Shown: one piece after another, positions 9,230 through 18,021 of the stretch
Layout: every line of letters begins with the position of its first letter
Numbering within the stretch: the stretch's first letter is position 1
Position numbers and translations under genes: made by a program
The notes under the pieces: model-generated
Databases searched by the model: none
What the model was told of the DNA's origin: nothing
Seen by the model: only the letters and a program-made list of their open reading frames with translations
Source of the DNA: Streptomyces sp. MMG1533
GTDB taxonomy: Bacteria; Actinomycetota; Actinomycetes; Streptomycetales; Streptomycetaceae
Direction: 5' to 3'
Assembly: GCF_001279775.1 (NCBI RefSeq)
Contig: NZ_LGDG01000189.1
Span: 1-64,000, forward strand
DNA length: 64,000 nt

Positions 9230-12200
9230 CACGACCACGACCACGACCGAGGACACCTCGCCCGCGACCGGGGCGCCCGAGCAGTCGGGGCGCCGGCTCC
9301 GTCTGCCCGGCCTGGGCCGGTCGCCGGGGGGCAGTCAGCTGTTCCGCAACGCCTACGCCCTGATGCTCAACACCGGCATCTCCGCGGTGCTCGGCCTCGG
9401 GTTCTGGCTGGCCGCGGCGCGCTACTACTCGGAGGCGGCCGTCGGCCAGGGCTCCGCCGCGATCGCCGCGATGAAACTCCTCGCGGGTCTGACCGCGGTC
9501 ACCCTGACCGGGGCGCTGGCCCGCTTCATACCGGTCGCGGGCCGGGCCACCGGGCGGCTGATCTTCCGTACGTACGCGGGCAGTTCGGTGGTCGTGGCGC
9601 TGGCCGCGGGCGTCTTCCTGCTGACCCTGGACATGTGGGGGCCGTCGTACCGCTTCCTGAACGGGCCGGTCAACGGGCTCGGCTTCGTGGTGGCCATCGT
9701 CGCGTGGAACGTGCTCACGCTCCAGGACGGGGTACTGACCGGACTGCGCAGCGCGCTGTGGGTGCCGGTCGGCAACACCGTGTTCTCGGCGGTGAAGCTG
9801 GGACTGCTGGTCGCGTTCGCGGTGGCCATCCCCACGAGCGGTGTGTTCGTGTCGTGGGTCGCGGCGATCGCGTTCTCCGTGCTGCCGCTGGGCTGGCTGG
9901 TGTTCCGGCGGCTGGTGCCCCGGCAGGTGAAGGCGACCGCTGAGCACGCGCACCCGCCCACGTGGAAGGAGATCGGGCGGTTCCTGGCCGGCGACTACAC
10001 CGGCTCGCTGTTCTCGCTCGCCGTGGTCTACCTGATCCCGGTGATCATCGCCTCGCAGGTCAGCTCCGAGGACAACGCGTACTTCTACATCACCGCCACC
10101 ATCGGCGGCACGGTCAACCTGCTCGCCATCAACATGGGCGCCTCGCTGACCGTCGAGGGCTCGCACGAGCCGCGTCGGCTGGCCTCCAACACCCGGGCCG
10201 CGCTGAAGCGGATGGCGCGGATCATGCTGCCGGTGGCCGGGATGCTGTTCTTCGGGGCGCCGTGGATCCTCGGCGTCTTCGGAGCGGGTTACGCGGACGC
10301 GGCCACGCCGCTGTTGCGCTGGTTCGCGGTCGGCGGGCTCCTGCGGGTCGTCATGGAGACGTACTTCGCGGTACTGCGCGCGCAGAGCCGCACCGCCGGA
10401 CTCGCCTGGCTGCAGGGCCTGCTGTGCCTCCTGGTGCTCGGTCTGACGCTGCTGTTGCTTCCCCGCATGGGCCTGACCGGCGCGGGCGTCGCGGAGATCT
10501 CGGCCCTCGCGGTGATCGTCGCGCTCGCCGCGCCCAAGCTGTACAAGATCGTCCGGGGCGCGTCGGGTGACGTCCCCGAGAGTGCCGCACCCGACGGGGA
10601 CCTCGCCGACCTGGGGGCGCGCGAGGTCCCCGCCCCGGCACCGCACAGGCGCGGGCCCGCCTGGGCGCTCGACCAGGACACCCTCGCCCTCGGCGTCCAC
10701 GTCGACTTCGACCACCTGGAACGCCGGCCCGACGTACGCCCGGGCCCCGGCACCCCGCCCACGGGCACGCCCGCGGTACCCGAGGACCATCGGCCGACCT
10801 GGGCGTTCAAGCGGGAGCTGGGGCTGCCGGTCGAGGCGCGGGAACCGGGTTCCGAGGCGTCGTTGGGGCCCGCCGCGGCGGAGGTGGACGCGCCGTTCGA
10901 GGAGCGGGAGGAGGGCGTACCAGAGGTCGTACAAGAGTCCGGACAAGAGTCCGTACGAGAGGAAACCGCCGTACGCGAAGAGGTACCGGAGCCCGACGTG
11001 CAGCCGCTGTCGTGGCATGGGCGCCTGCTGCCCACCCGTGTCGGTGTGGTCCTCGGCTGTCTGCTGAGCGCCGCGCTCCTGCTGTACTGGGTGCCCGCGC
11101 TGCGGCTCGGCGAGGCCGACCTGGACCGGATGGGCGGGCTCGGGCTGATCTCCGTGCTGCCGACCGCCACGCTGGTGGGCGCCGCGCTGCTGGTGGTGGT
11201 CTTCGCCTCGCTGCTGTGGCTGGGCCGCGAGCACCGGGGGCTGCTGCTCGTCACGCTGCTCGCGACGGTGATCTCGCTGCATGCGCTGCCCGCGGTGATC
11301 GAGACCGAGCCCAGGTTCGCGACGGCCTGGCAGCACCTCGGCTTCCTCGACTACATCGACCGGACCGGGTCCGCGGTGCCCGACCTGGACGCGCGCTGGA
11401 GCTGGCCCGGCTTCTTCGCGGCCGCCGCGTTCGTGTTGAAGGCCTGCGGGGTCAACGACTTCACGGAGATCATCCGCTGGTGGCCACTGACCATCCAACT
11501 GCTCTATCTGGCGCCGATGTTCCTGCTCGTGCGCTCGATGCGGGCGAGCTGGCGGGCCAAGTGGACGGGCATCTGGATCTTCGTGCTCAGCGGGTGGGTC
11601 GGCCAGGACTACTTCTCCCCGCAGGGCTTCACCTATCTCCTCTACCTGGTCTTCGTGGCGATCCTGCTCGTCTGGTTCCGGGCACCGGGCGTGATCTGGA
11701 CCAGGCGGCGCCCCGGCGAGATCGAGGTCGAGCCGACGAACCGGCGGCAGCGGGCCGTGCTGCTGCTGGTGGTGATCGGCCTGTTCGCGGCGAGCGTCCC
11801 GGCCCACCAGCTCACCCCGTTCGTGATGCTGGGCGTGCTGGCGGTGCTCGTCCTGGTCGGCCGCAGCGAACTGCGCGGGCTACCCGTACTGTTCGGCGTC
11901 CTTGTGGCCGTCTGGGTGGGCTTCATGGCCGAGCCGTACTGGTCGGGGCACTTCAACGACCTGTTCGGCGGGGTCGGCGGCGTCGGCGGCAATGTGTCGT
12001 CGTCGGTGTCCGGCCGTATCGAGGGCGGCAGTTCGGCCCACAAGCTCGTCCTCTATGCGCGTGTGCTCCTTGCCGGCGGTGTGATGGCCTTCGCCTGTTA
12101 CGGCTGGTACCGGCGGCGCGAGCACAAGTACCGCGAGCGGTCGCTGCTGGTCCTCACCTTCGTGCCGTTCCTGGGCTTCGGCATGCAGTCGTACGGCGGC

Positions 12201-13040
12201 GAAATGGCCCTGCGCGTCTTCATGTTCGCCCTGCCGGGCGCCGCCCTGCTCGCCGGACTCGCCCTGTTCCCGCGCACCGGTGTCACGGCCAAGGAGCGCG
12301 ACAAGGACCGGGTGAGCCTCGCCCCGGTGGCCGCGTTGATGGCGGGCCTGATGCTCATCGGCGGCTTCCTGGTGGCCCGTTGGGGCAACGAGCCCTTCGA
12401 GCGGACCCTGACCGGCGAGATCGCCGCCATGGACTACGTGTACGCGCACGACGATCCGACGGCACGTCTGCTGTGGCTGAGCAACGACACGGTGAACGTG
12501 GTGACGCCGTCGCTGCCGTGGGGCTCGAAGGACATGGAGAAGGTCGAGTACGTGCCCACGCTGGCGCCGACCGACCCGGTGCTGGTGTCCGGCCTGGTGA
12601 AGGCGCTCAAGGACGCGGGCCCGAACTCGTATCTGATGATCAACCGCAGTCAGGTCGTCTATCTCCAGCTGGACGTGGGCTATTCGGCCAGCTGGGAGCC
12701 GCGGCTGATCAAGAACCTGGACGCCCGGAAGGAACTGAAGAAGGTCTTCGTCAACGAGGACGTGACGATGTACGCGCTGGCCAAGCAGCCCGAGGGCAAG
12801 GTTCCGGCCGCGGACCCCGGTCCGATCGGACCGCAGGTGACGTGGACACCGTGGTCGGTCGTCGGGGCCCTGGCGGCGCTGGCGCTGATCGTGCTGCTGT
12901 CGGCCCGGGAGGTCGTACGGGTCGCGGTGCGGCCGAGCGTGCGGCAACTGCGGTGGCTGCAGAGCAGCTTCTGGTTCTCACTGCCGCTGCTGGCGGTGCT
13001 GCTGGCCTCGTTGGTGCAGCGGTTCCTGACGATGAAGTGA
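9222..13040 (+). CDS. Wzx-like flippase fused to a polytopic GT-C/polymerase-like domain
   Basis: A 1272-residue membrane protein. Residues about 35-445 form a 12-14-helix MATE/Wzx-type module beginning A-Y-A-L-M-L-N-T-G and containing the Y-Y-S-E-A-A-V-G-Q-G segment typical of polysaccharide translocases. Residues about 446-600 are a charged, Pro/Glu-rich cytoplasmic linker with no helices. Residues about 600-1272 hold at least ten more membrane segments and a large soluble loop (about 1070-1190) before the last two helices, an arrangement seen in GT-C transferases and O-unit polymerases. GTG 9222 overlaps the deacetylase by 8 bp. The N-terminal part should flip lipid-linked units; the C-terminal role (glycosylation or polymerisation) is inference. 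Confidence 0.82.
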   Translation: MSDTTTTTTEDTSPATGAPEQSGRRLRLPGLGRSPGGSQLFRNAYALMLNTGISAVLGLGFWLAAARYYSEAAVGQGSAAIAAMKLLAGLTAVTLTGALARFIPVAGRATGRLIFRTYAGSSVVVALAAGVFLLTLDMWGPSYRFLNGPVNGLGFVVAIVAWNVLTLQDGVLTGLRSALWVPVGNTVFSAVKLGLLVAFAVAIPTSGVFVSWVAAIAFSVLPLGWLVFRRLVPRQVKATAEHAHPPTWKEIGRFLAGDYTGSLFSLAVVYLIPVIIASQVSSEDNAYFYITATIGGTVNLLAINMGASLTVEGSHEPRRLASNTRAALKRMARIMLPVAGMLFFGAPWILGVFGAGYADAATPLLRWFAVGGLLRVVMETYFAVLRAQSRTAGLAWLQGLLCLLVLGLTLLLLPRMGLTGAGVAEISALAVIVALAAPKLYKIVRGASGDVPESAAPDGDLADLGAREVPAPAPHRRGPAWALDQDTLALGVHVDFDHLERRPDVRPGPGTPPTGTPAVPEDHRPTWAFKRELGLPVEAREPGSEASLGPAAAEVDAPFEEREEGVPEVVQESGQESVREETAVREEVPEPDVQPLSWHGRLLPTRVGVVLGCLLSAALLLYWVPALRLGEADLDRMGGLGLISVLPTATLVGAALLVVVFASLLWLGREHRGLLLVTLLATVISLHALPAVIETEPRFATAWQHLGFLDYIDRTGSAVPDLDARWSWPGFFAAAAFVLKACGVNDFTEIIRWWPLTIQLLYLAPMFLLVRSMRASWRAKWTGIWIFVLSGWVGQDYFSPQGFTYLLYLVFVAILLVWFRAPGVIWTRRRPGEIEVEPTNRRQRAVLLLVVIGLFAASVPAHQLTPFVMLGVLAVLVLVGRSELRGLPVLFGVLVAVWVGFMAEPYWSGHFNDLFGGVGGVGGNVSSSVSGRIEGGSSAHKLVLYARVLLAGGVMAFACYGWYRRREHKYRERSLLVLTFVPFLGFGMQSYGGEMALRVFMFALPGAALLAGLALFPRTGVTAKERDKDRVSLAPVAALMAGLMLIGGFLVARWGNEPFERTLTGEIAAMDYVYAHDDPTARLLWLSNDTVNVVTPSLPWGSKDMEKVEYVPTLAPTDPVLVSGLVKALKDAGPNSYLMINRSQVVYLQLDVGYSASWEPRLIKNLDARKELKKVFVNEDVTMYALAKQPEGKVPAADPGPIGPQVTWTPWSVVGALAALALIVLLSAREVVRVAVRPSVRQLRWLQSSFWFSLPLLAVLLASLVQRFLTMK

Positions 13041-13092
13041 CGGAAGCGGCGGAAGCGGCGGTCAAGATGAAGTGACGGAAGCGGCGGTCAAG
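13032..13092 (+). repeat. Direct duplication of the flippase 3' end
   Basis: The unit ATGAAGTGACGGAAGCGGCG plus GTCAAG occurs twice in tandem (13032-13066 and 13067-13092). The first copy contains the real stop codon and nine additional bases. The second copy lies in the gap before the opposing glycosidase gene and looks like a recent slippage duplication. Confidence 0.8.
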
Positions 13093-13096
13093 TGGC

Positions 13097-14506
13097 TCAG
13101 CGGGTGAGCCACTTGACCTCGTACGCCTGCATCTCGACCTTCTTGCCGTCGATCTTCGTGCTGATCGACCGGTCGAGGGTGTTGACGACGAGGACCACCT
13201 TGTCGGTCGCCAGGGCCCGGACCTCGGGCGAGTCCACCGACACCGTCCTGGCGGCGGTGTCCGGCGGGAACTCCCTGCTGAAGCGCGACACCAGGTCGTA
13301 CATGGGCAGCTTCTCGCCGCCGCTTCGGGTGTGGGTCGGGGTCCACAGACAGCCGGGGCAGTCGGTGCCCTTCTCCTTCTCCGGGTTCCAGTAGAAGCCG
13401 GAGGAGGCGCCGCCCTTGACCATGGCGATCATCCCGGCGGCCTGGACGGCGACGCGACGGGTCTCGGACCAGCCCTCGCGCTCGTCGTTGCCGTCGGCCG
13501 GCTCGACGTAGTACTCGGCCCACCACAGCGGCAGATCGCCGGTCCGCGCGCGCACCCAGTCGCCCACCGCGGTGAACTTGTCGGTGGCCGCGAACTCGTC
13601 GGGCAGCAGCTCGTCGTCCTGGGTGTAACTGGACCCGTCCACGACCACGAACTCGGCGCCCGCTTTGTGCCTGTTCCAGTACTCGAAGGCGTCGAGGACC
13701 CGCTGGTCCATGGCGCCCCAGGGGCCCTTGAAGGTCGTGGACGCGTCTTCCGACCTCGGGTCGAGGCTGTCCATGACCAGGTACGGCCCGCCGACCATGA
13801 TGTCCTTGTTCACCTTCTTCAGGGCGTTGTGGACGAGGTTGTAGAACTCGGTGTATCCCTCGTAGTCCCAGCGGGCCTCGGAGTCGTTCCAGAAGCCCTT
13901 GAACTCGTTCCAGACGATGAAGTGGCGTACGTCCGGGTAGCGCTTGGCGACGGTCGCGGCCAGGTTCGCGAAGTCCTGGTAGTGCTCGCGGTCCGGGGCG
14001 GTCTCCAGGGCGCCCTGGCTCCAGTCGGTGTTGTCGACGCCTGCCTTGCCGCCCTTCATCCAGTCGGGGGCGCAGCACAGGGTGACCACGGGCGTGGCGC
14101 CGGACGCGCGCATGAAGTCGACCCGGAGGTCCATCGCCTCGAAGTCGTAACGCCCCTTCACCGGCTCGGGGTTGTCGGCGCCCCACCCCATGAGGTGCTG
14201 GATCTGCGGCAGGCCCCCGTCCTCGGACAGCCGCCCCTCGACGCGCTCGACGGCGGCGGCACTGCCCTCGTCGGCGCTGAACTGGGTGTGGGTGAAGCCC
14301 CAGCCCACGTCCGGCTGTGTCGCGTCCGGCGTGGCGGTGGGCGTGCCGTGCACCTTGTCGCCGTCGGGCGAGGTGCCCTCGGCGCCCGAGCCGCCGGGAA
14401 GCGTGTTGAGGAGGGTCACCACCAGGGCCAGGGCGGCCACGCCGATGCCGAGCAGCGCGGTGAGCCGCCACCGCCCCACCCCCGAATTCCACCCATGACG
14501 TCCCAT
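13097..14506 (-). CDS. Membrane-anchored clan-A glycoside hydrolase (GH39-like)
   Basis: A 469-residue protein with an N-terminal membrane helix (about 15-36) and a Thr/Asp-rich stalk. A TIM-barrel domain starts at V-G-W-G-F-T-H-T-Q-F. The acid/base is probably Glu201 in F-I-V-W-N-E-F-K-G-F-W, and the nucleophile Glu331 in P-L-W-W-A-E-Y-Y-V-E-P, matching the WNE and strand-7 Glu of clan GH-A, nearest GH39. The family includes beta-xylosidases, and PslG of Pseudomonas exopolysaccharide loci. It is convergent with the flippase (56 bp gap), so it probably trims the polysaccharide made by that operon. ATG 14506 has a weak ribosome site; no better in-frame start is visible. Confidence 0.82.
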   Translation of the reverse strand: MGRHGWNSGVGRWRLTALLGIGVAALALVVTLLNTLPGGSGAEGTSPDGDKVHGTPTATPDATQPDVGWGFTHTQFSADEGSAAAVERVEGRLSEDGGLPQIQHLMGWGADNPEPVKGRYDFEAMDLRVDFMRASGATPVVTLCCAPDWMKGGKAGVDNTDWSQGALETAPDREHYQDFANLAATVAKRYPDVRHFIVWNEFKGFWNDSEARWDYEGYTEFYNLVHNALKKVNKDIMVGGPYLVMDSLDPRSEDASTTFKGPWGAMDQRVLDAFEYWNRHKAGAEFVVVDGSSYTQDDELLPDEFAATDKFTAVGDWVRARTGDLPLWWAEYYVEPADGNDEREGWSETRRVAVQAAGMIAMVKGGASSGFYWNPEKEKGTDCPGCLWTPTHTRSGGEKLPMYDLVSRFSREFPPDTAARTVSVDSPEVRALATDKVVLVVNTLDRSISTKIDGKKVEMQAYEVKWLTR

Positions 14507-14698
14507 CGAGGGCAACGGTAGCCGGGATGGCTGCCCGTGGGGCAGATCTCTCGGGCGCACAGCTGTGCTGCGCCTTCCGTGTGACAACCCCGGGACGCCG
14601 GCCGACGGACACCGGAGCGTGCGCACGGGTGTGGGAGTACCCGGGACAGGCTGCGGAAATCCGGTGCATCGGACGCCTTGGTGCCGGATCATGGCCGC

Positions 14699-15793
14699 AT
14701 GTCTGCAAACCCACACGACGCTCTGCCGATCCGGCTCAACGTCGACGACAGCGACTCGCCGTCCGACGTCGTCGACGCGCTGTTCCTCGGCCGCTTCGCG
14801 ACGGGCGAGCAGCCGTACTCGCACGCGGCCAACATCGACCGCGTGCGGTCCGGGGCGACGCTCCTGCCGGCGGGCGCCCGCGTGCTCCGTGTCGCCCGCG
14901 ACGACGACCGCAGCGCGACCCTCGCCGAGGGCGACGGCTGGACGCTGCTGATCTCCCGCTGGAACCGCGGCGCCGACGTCACGGTCACGGCGACCAGCCC
15001 CGAACTGGCCGAGAAGGTCCTCGGCCAGGCCACCGACGGCGCGGCGGACGAGCCCGAACCGCAGCCGGAGAACGTGACCATGGGCTTCTGGTACGTCTCC
15101 CCGAGGCGCGGCCCGCACCGCACCACCCGGCAGATCTCCGCGGGCACGTGGGACGAGGTGCGGGACAACTACACCGGCCCGGTGGCGGACGCGATGGACC
15201 GCCTGATGAAGACGACCCCGGAGGACATCGCGGGCCGTCTGCTCCTCCTGCACGGCCCGCCGGGCACCGGCAAGACGTCGGCGCTGCGGACGCTGGCGCG
15301 TTCCTGGCGGGACTGGTGCCAGGTGGACTGCGTCCTGGACCCGGAGCGGCTGTTCTCCGACGTCGGCTATCTGATGGACATCGCGATCGGCGAGGAGGAC
15401 GCCACGGGGAAGGGGCGGTGGCGGCTGCTCCTCCTCGAGGACTGCGACGAGCTGATCCGCGGGGAGGCGAAGCACACGGCGGGCCAGGCACTGTCGCGGC
15501 TGCTGAACCTGACCGACGGCCTGCTCGGCCAGGGCCGCAACGTCCTGGTCGGCGTCACCACCAACGAGGACCTGGAGCGCCTCCACCCGGCCGTGGTCCG
15601 TCCCGGCCGCTGTCTCGCCCGCATCGAGGTGGGTCCGCTGACCCGCCGGGAGGCGGTGGGCTGGCTCGGCACCGAGGAGGGCGTGGGCCGCGAGGGCGCG
15701 ACGCTGGCGGAGCTGTACGCGCTGCGCCGGGGCACCTCGCCGACGTCACTGCCGGAGCCGCGGACGGACGCGGACGCGGGGCTGTACCTGTAG
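14699..15793 (+). CDS. AAA-family ATPase with N-terminal DUF5925-like domain
   Basis: A 364-residue cytoplasmic protein. The first about 170 residues match what I recall as DUF5925. The AAA module follows, with Walker A G-P-P-G-T-G-K-T (Lys192), a Walker B of form L-L-L-L-E-D-C-D-E-L, sensor-1 V-T-T-N-E-D and an Arg finger in V-V-R-P-G-R. The layout resembles BCS1/CbbX-like remodelling ATPases, whose targets vary. The Walker B carries Glu-Asp rather than Asp-Glu at the first acidic pair, with D-E two residues on. No clear ribosome site precedes ATG 14699, so it may be translated from a leaderless transcript. DUF72 follows after 15 bp, suggesting cotranscription. Confidence 0.85.
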   Translation: MSANPHDALPIRLNVDDSDSPSDVVDALFLGRFATGEQPYSHAANIDRVRSGATLLPAGARVLRVARDDDRSATLAEGDGWTLLISRWNRGADVTVTATSPELAEKVLGQATDGAADEPEPQPENVTMGFWYVSPRRGPHRTTRQISAGTWDEVRDNYTGPVADAMDRLMKTTPEDIAGRLLLLHGPPGTGKTSALRTLARSWRDWCQVDCVLDPERLFSDVGYLMDIAIGEEDATGKGRWRLLLLEDCDELIRGEAKHTAGQALSRLLNLTDGLLGQGRNVLVGVTTNEDLERLHPAVVRPGRCLARIEVGPLTRREAVGWLGTEEGVGREGATLAELYALRRGTSPTSLPEPRTDADAGLYL

Positions 15794-15808
15794 TGCTTTG
15801 ATGAAGGT

Positions 15809-16579
15809 ATGACCCTGTTCGTCGGCACGTCGGGGTGGCAGTACAAGGACTGGCGGGGCGTCCTCTACCCCGCCGGGTGTCCCACCCGGCTGTGGCTGGA
15901 GGAGTACGCGACGCGCTTCGCGACGGTCGAGATCAACAACGCCTTCTACCGGTTGCCGTCCCGGGAGACCTTCGAGGCCTGGCGGGAGCGCACCCCGCCG
16001 GACTTCGTCGTCGCGGTCAAGGCCAGCCGCTACCTGACCCACATCAAGCGGCTGCGGGACCCCGAGGAGCCGGTGCACCGGCTGATGAGCCACGCGGCGG
16101 GCCTCGGTGACCGCCTGGGCCCGGTCCTGCTCCAGCTGCCACCGACCCTGCGCGCCGATGCGGGGCTGCTGGACGCCTGCCTGGCCTGCTTCCCGGCCGG
16201 CACGCGGATCGCGGTCGAACCGCGCCACGACTCGTGGTGGACGCGCGAGGTGCGCGAGGTGCTGGAGGCCCGGGGGGCCGCCCTGTGCTGGGCCGACGTG
16301 CAGTCCCGTCCGGCGACGCCGCTGTGGCGCACCACCGACTGGGGCTACGTCCGCTTCCATGTCGGCCGCGCCCGCGCCTGGCCGCACTACGGCCGGCAGT
16401 CCCTGAAGACCTGGGCCGAGCGGATCGCGCGGTCGTGGTCCGACGGCCAGGACGTGTACGCGTACTTCAACAACGACCCGACGGGGGCGGCGGTGGAGGA
16501 CGCGATGACCTTCGCACGGGCGGCGCGGTCGGAGGGCTTGGACGCCACCCGGGTGCCGGAGCACCTGGAGCGGGCCTGA
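15809..16579 (+). CDS. DUF72 (YecE-like) family protein
   Basis: A 256-residue TIM-barrel-like protein with all DUF72 hallmarks: F-V-G-T-S-G-W-Q-Y at the N-terminus, E-I-N-N-A-F-Y-R-L-P, V-A-V-K-A-S-R-Y-L-T-H, Q-L-P-P, E-P-R-H-D-S-W and V-Y-A-Y-F-N-N-D near the C-terminus. Its biochemical function is not established; proposals centre on nucleic-acid or phosphate-ester chemistry because of the barrel fold. GAAGG lies close before ATG 15809. It ends 69 bp from the stop of the opposing GntR gene. Confidence 0.93.
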   Translation: MTLFVGTSGWQYKDWRGVLYPAGCPTRLWLEEYATRFATVEINNAFYRLPSRETFEAWRERTPPDFVVAVKASRYLTHIKRLRDPEEPVHRLMSHAAGLGDRLGPVLLQLPPTLRADAGLLDACLACFPAGTRIAVEPRHDSWWTREVREVLEARGAALCWADVQSRPATPLWRTTDWGYVRFHVGRARAWPHYGRQSLKTWAERIARSWSDGQDVYAYFNNDPTGAAVEDAMTFARAARSEGLDATRVPEHLERA

Positions 16580-16648
16580 CGTTCCCGATCCGCCTGCGCC
16601 GAGCGGCGCTCAGCCGCGACGGCGTACTCCGGCAGTACCGGACCCTGC

Positions 16649-17020
16649 TCAGCCCTCCCCGTAAGCCGCGCGCAGGGCATCCCGCACCGCGACAAGCGCC
16701 GCATTCTCGTCCAACCCGAGCCGCCGGACCCGCTCGACGTACGCCTGTGCAGCCAGCGCGGCTTCCCGCTCCGCCGCCGAGCCCGCGGCAGCGACGTACG
16801 TTCCGTTGCGCCCCCGCGTCTCGATCACCCCGTCCGCCTCCAGCGCCCGGTACGCCTTGGCGACCGTGTTCGCGGCGAGCCCGAGCGACTCGGCCAGCCC
16901 GCGCACGGTGGGCAGCCGGTACCCGACCGGCAGCACTCCCGACCGCGCCTGCTCGGAGATCTGCGCCCGCACCTGCTCGTACGGAGGGGCGCTCTCATCG
17001 ATGTGGATCTTCAAGGTCAC
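16649..17020 (-). CDS. GntR-family transcriptional regulator (YtrA-like, short)
   Basis: A 123-residue regulator. It starts V-T-L-K-I-H-I-D-E and continues into a winged helix of about 65 residues (R-L-P-T-V-R-G-L-A-E-S-L-G-L-A-A-N-T-V). A short C-terminal alpha-helical part serves as dimer interface, typical of the YtrA subfamily without an effector domain. GTG 17020 is preferred over ATG 17059 because the alignable family sequence begins there, and because a longer start would place the candidate operator (17051-17072) partly inside the gene. It is divergent from the tandem acetyltransferase and probably represses itself and that operon. The effector is unknown. Confidence 0.88.
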   Translation of the reverse strand: MTLKIHIDESAPPYEQVRAQISEQARSGVLPVGYRLPTVRGLAESLGLAANTVAKAYRALEADGVIETRGRNGTYVAAAGSAAEREAALAAQAYVERVRRLGLDENAALVAVRDALRAAYGEG

Positions 17021-17050
17021 GGGGTGATTGTCCCGCACCCGCCCGAAAAT

Positions 17051-17072
17051 GAGAGGCACCGCGGTGCATCTC
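17051..17072. promoter_or_regulatory. Candidate GntR operator palindrome
   Basis: Half-sites GAGAGGCACCG and CGGTGCATCTC form a 22-bp inverted repeat with one mismatched pair. It lies between gntR and the divergent acetyltransferase gene and sits just upstream of a TAGCGT -10-like hexamer (17078-17083). Confidence 0.65.
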
Positions 17073-17091
17073 CCCCGTAGCGTGCGCCTAC

Positions 17092-18021
17092 ATGACTGTG
17101 ATCGTGCGCGACCTCGCCCCCGAGGTCCGGGCAGACTTCGAGGGCTTCGCCCGCGTCCGCCACCTCGCGCTTCCCTTCTTCCTCGTCACCCCGGACTCCC
17201 TCGCCCACGACCTCGCGCACACCCGCCCCGAGGCCCACTACCGGCCCCTGGTCGCGGAGATGGACGGCGAGGTGATCGGCACGGCCCAGGTCGGGCTCGT
17301 CCACGACAGCCCGGAGCCCGGCCTGGGCTACGTCAACGTGTACGTGCACCCCGGGCGGACGCGCCGCGGTGCCGGCTCGCTGCTGGTCCGCGCCGCCGAG
17401 CAGCACCTGGCCGACCGGGGTGCGACCAAGCTCTTCGCCTGGGTCCTGGACGAGCCGGGCAACCGCGCCTTCGCCGAGCGGCACGGCTACCGCGAAAGCC
17501 GCTCCGCGCACTTCCTCCGCCTGGACCTGGCGGGCGGCGGCCTGCCGCCGCTCCGGCCGCTTCCGCCGGGCGTCGAGCTGCGCACCGGAGCCGACTTCGC
17601 GGCCGACCCGCGCCCGCTGTTCGAGCTGGACTCGGAGACGATGTCGGACGAACCGAGCGACATCGCCTACGAGTTCACCGACTACGGGGCCTGGCTGACG
17701 GAGACCTGGCAGCACCCTCTCTTCAGCCCCGAGCTGACCTCGGTCGCCGTGGCCGACGGCCGTCCCGCCGCCTTCAGCATGGCCCGCACGGACGGCGGCA
17801 CCCGCTACGGCACCGTCATGACCGGCACCGCCCGCGCCTTCCGCGGCCGGGGCCTGGCCAAACTCGCCAAGAACGACTCCCTGCACCGCGCCCGCGCCGC
17901 CGGGCTCACGGAGGCGTTCACCGGCAACGACACCGGCAACGGCCCGATGATCGCGATCAACAAGTGGTTCGGGTACGAGATCTGCGCGACGGAGGTGCGG
18001 TATGTCCGCGAATTCAGCTGA
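17092..18021 (+). CDS. Tandem-domain GNAT N-acetyltransferase
   Basis: A 309-residue protein with two GNAT folds. The first (about 1-150) has the acetyl-CoA motif V-N-V-Y-V-H-P-G-R-T-R-R-G-A-G-S. The second (about 160-309) has a degenerate motif, F-R-G-R-G-L-A-K-L-A-K, and ends N-K-W-F-G-Y-E. Tandem GNATs include mycothiol synthase and many antibiotic or small-molecule acetyltransferases; nothing here fixes the substrate. ATG 17092 has no ribosome site, but TAGCGT lies 8 bases upstream, suggesting a leaderless transcript under the GntR operator. It overlaps the DUF402 gene by 20 bp, so the two are coupled. Confidence 0.9.
   Translation: MTVIVRDLAPEVRADFEGFARVRHLALPFFLVTPDSLAHDLAHTRPEAHYRPLVAEMDGEVIGTAQVGLVHDSPEPGLGYVNVYVHPGRTRRGAGSLLVRAAEQHLADRGATKLFAWVLDEPGNRAFAERHGYRESRSAHFLRLDLAGGGLPPLRPLPPGVELRTGADFAADPRPLFELDSETMSDEPSDIAYEFTDYGAWLTETWQHPLFSPELTSVAVADGRPAAFSMARTDGGTRYGTVMTGTARAFRGRGLAKLAKNDSLHRARAAGLTEAFTGNDTGNGPMIAINKWFGYEICATEVRYVREFS

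Noticed and set aside
9159..11807. Very long antisense frame opposite the flippase fusion
   Set aside because: Arg/Gln/His-rich composition without domains; a reverse-strand artefact of codon bias.
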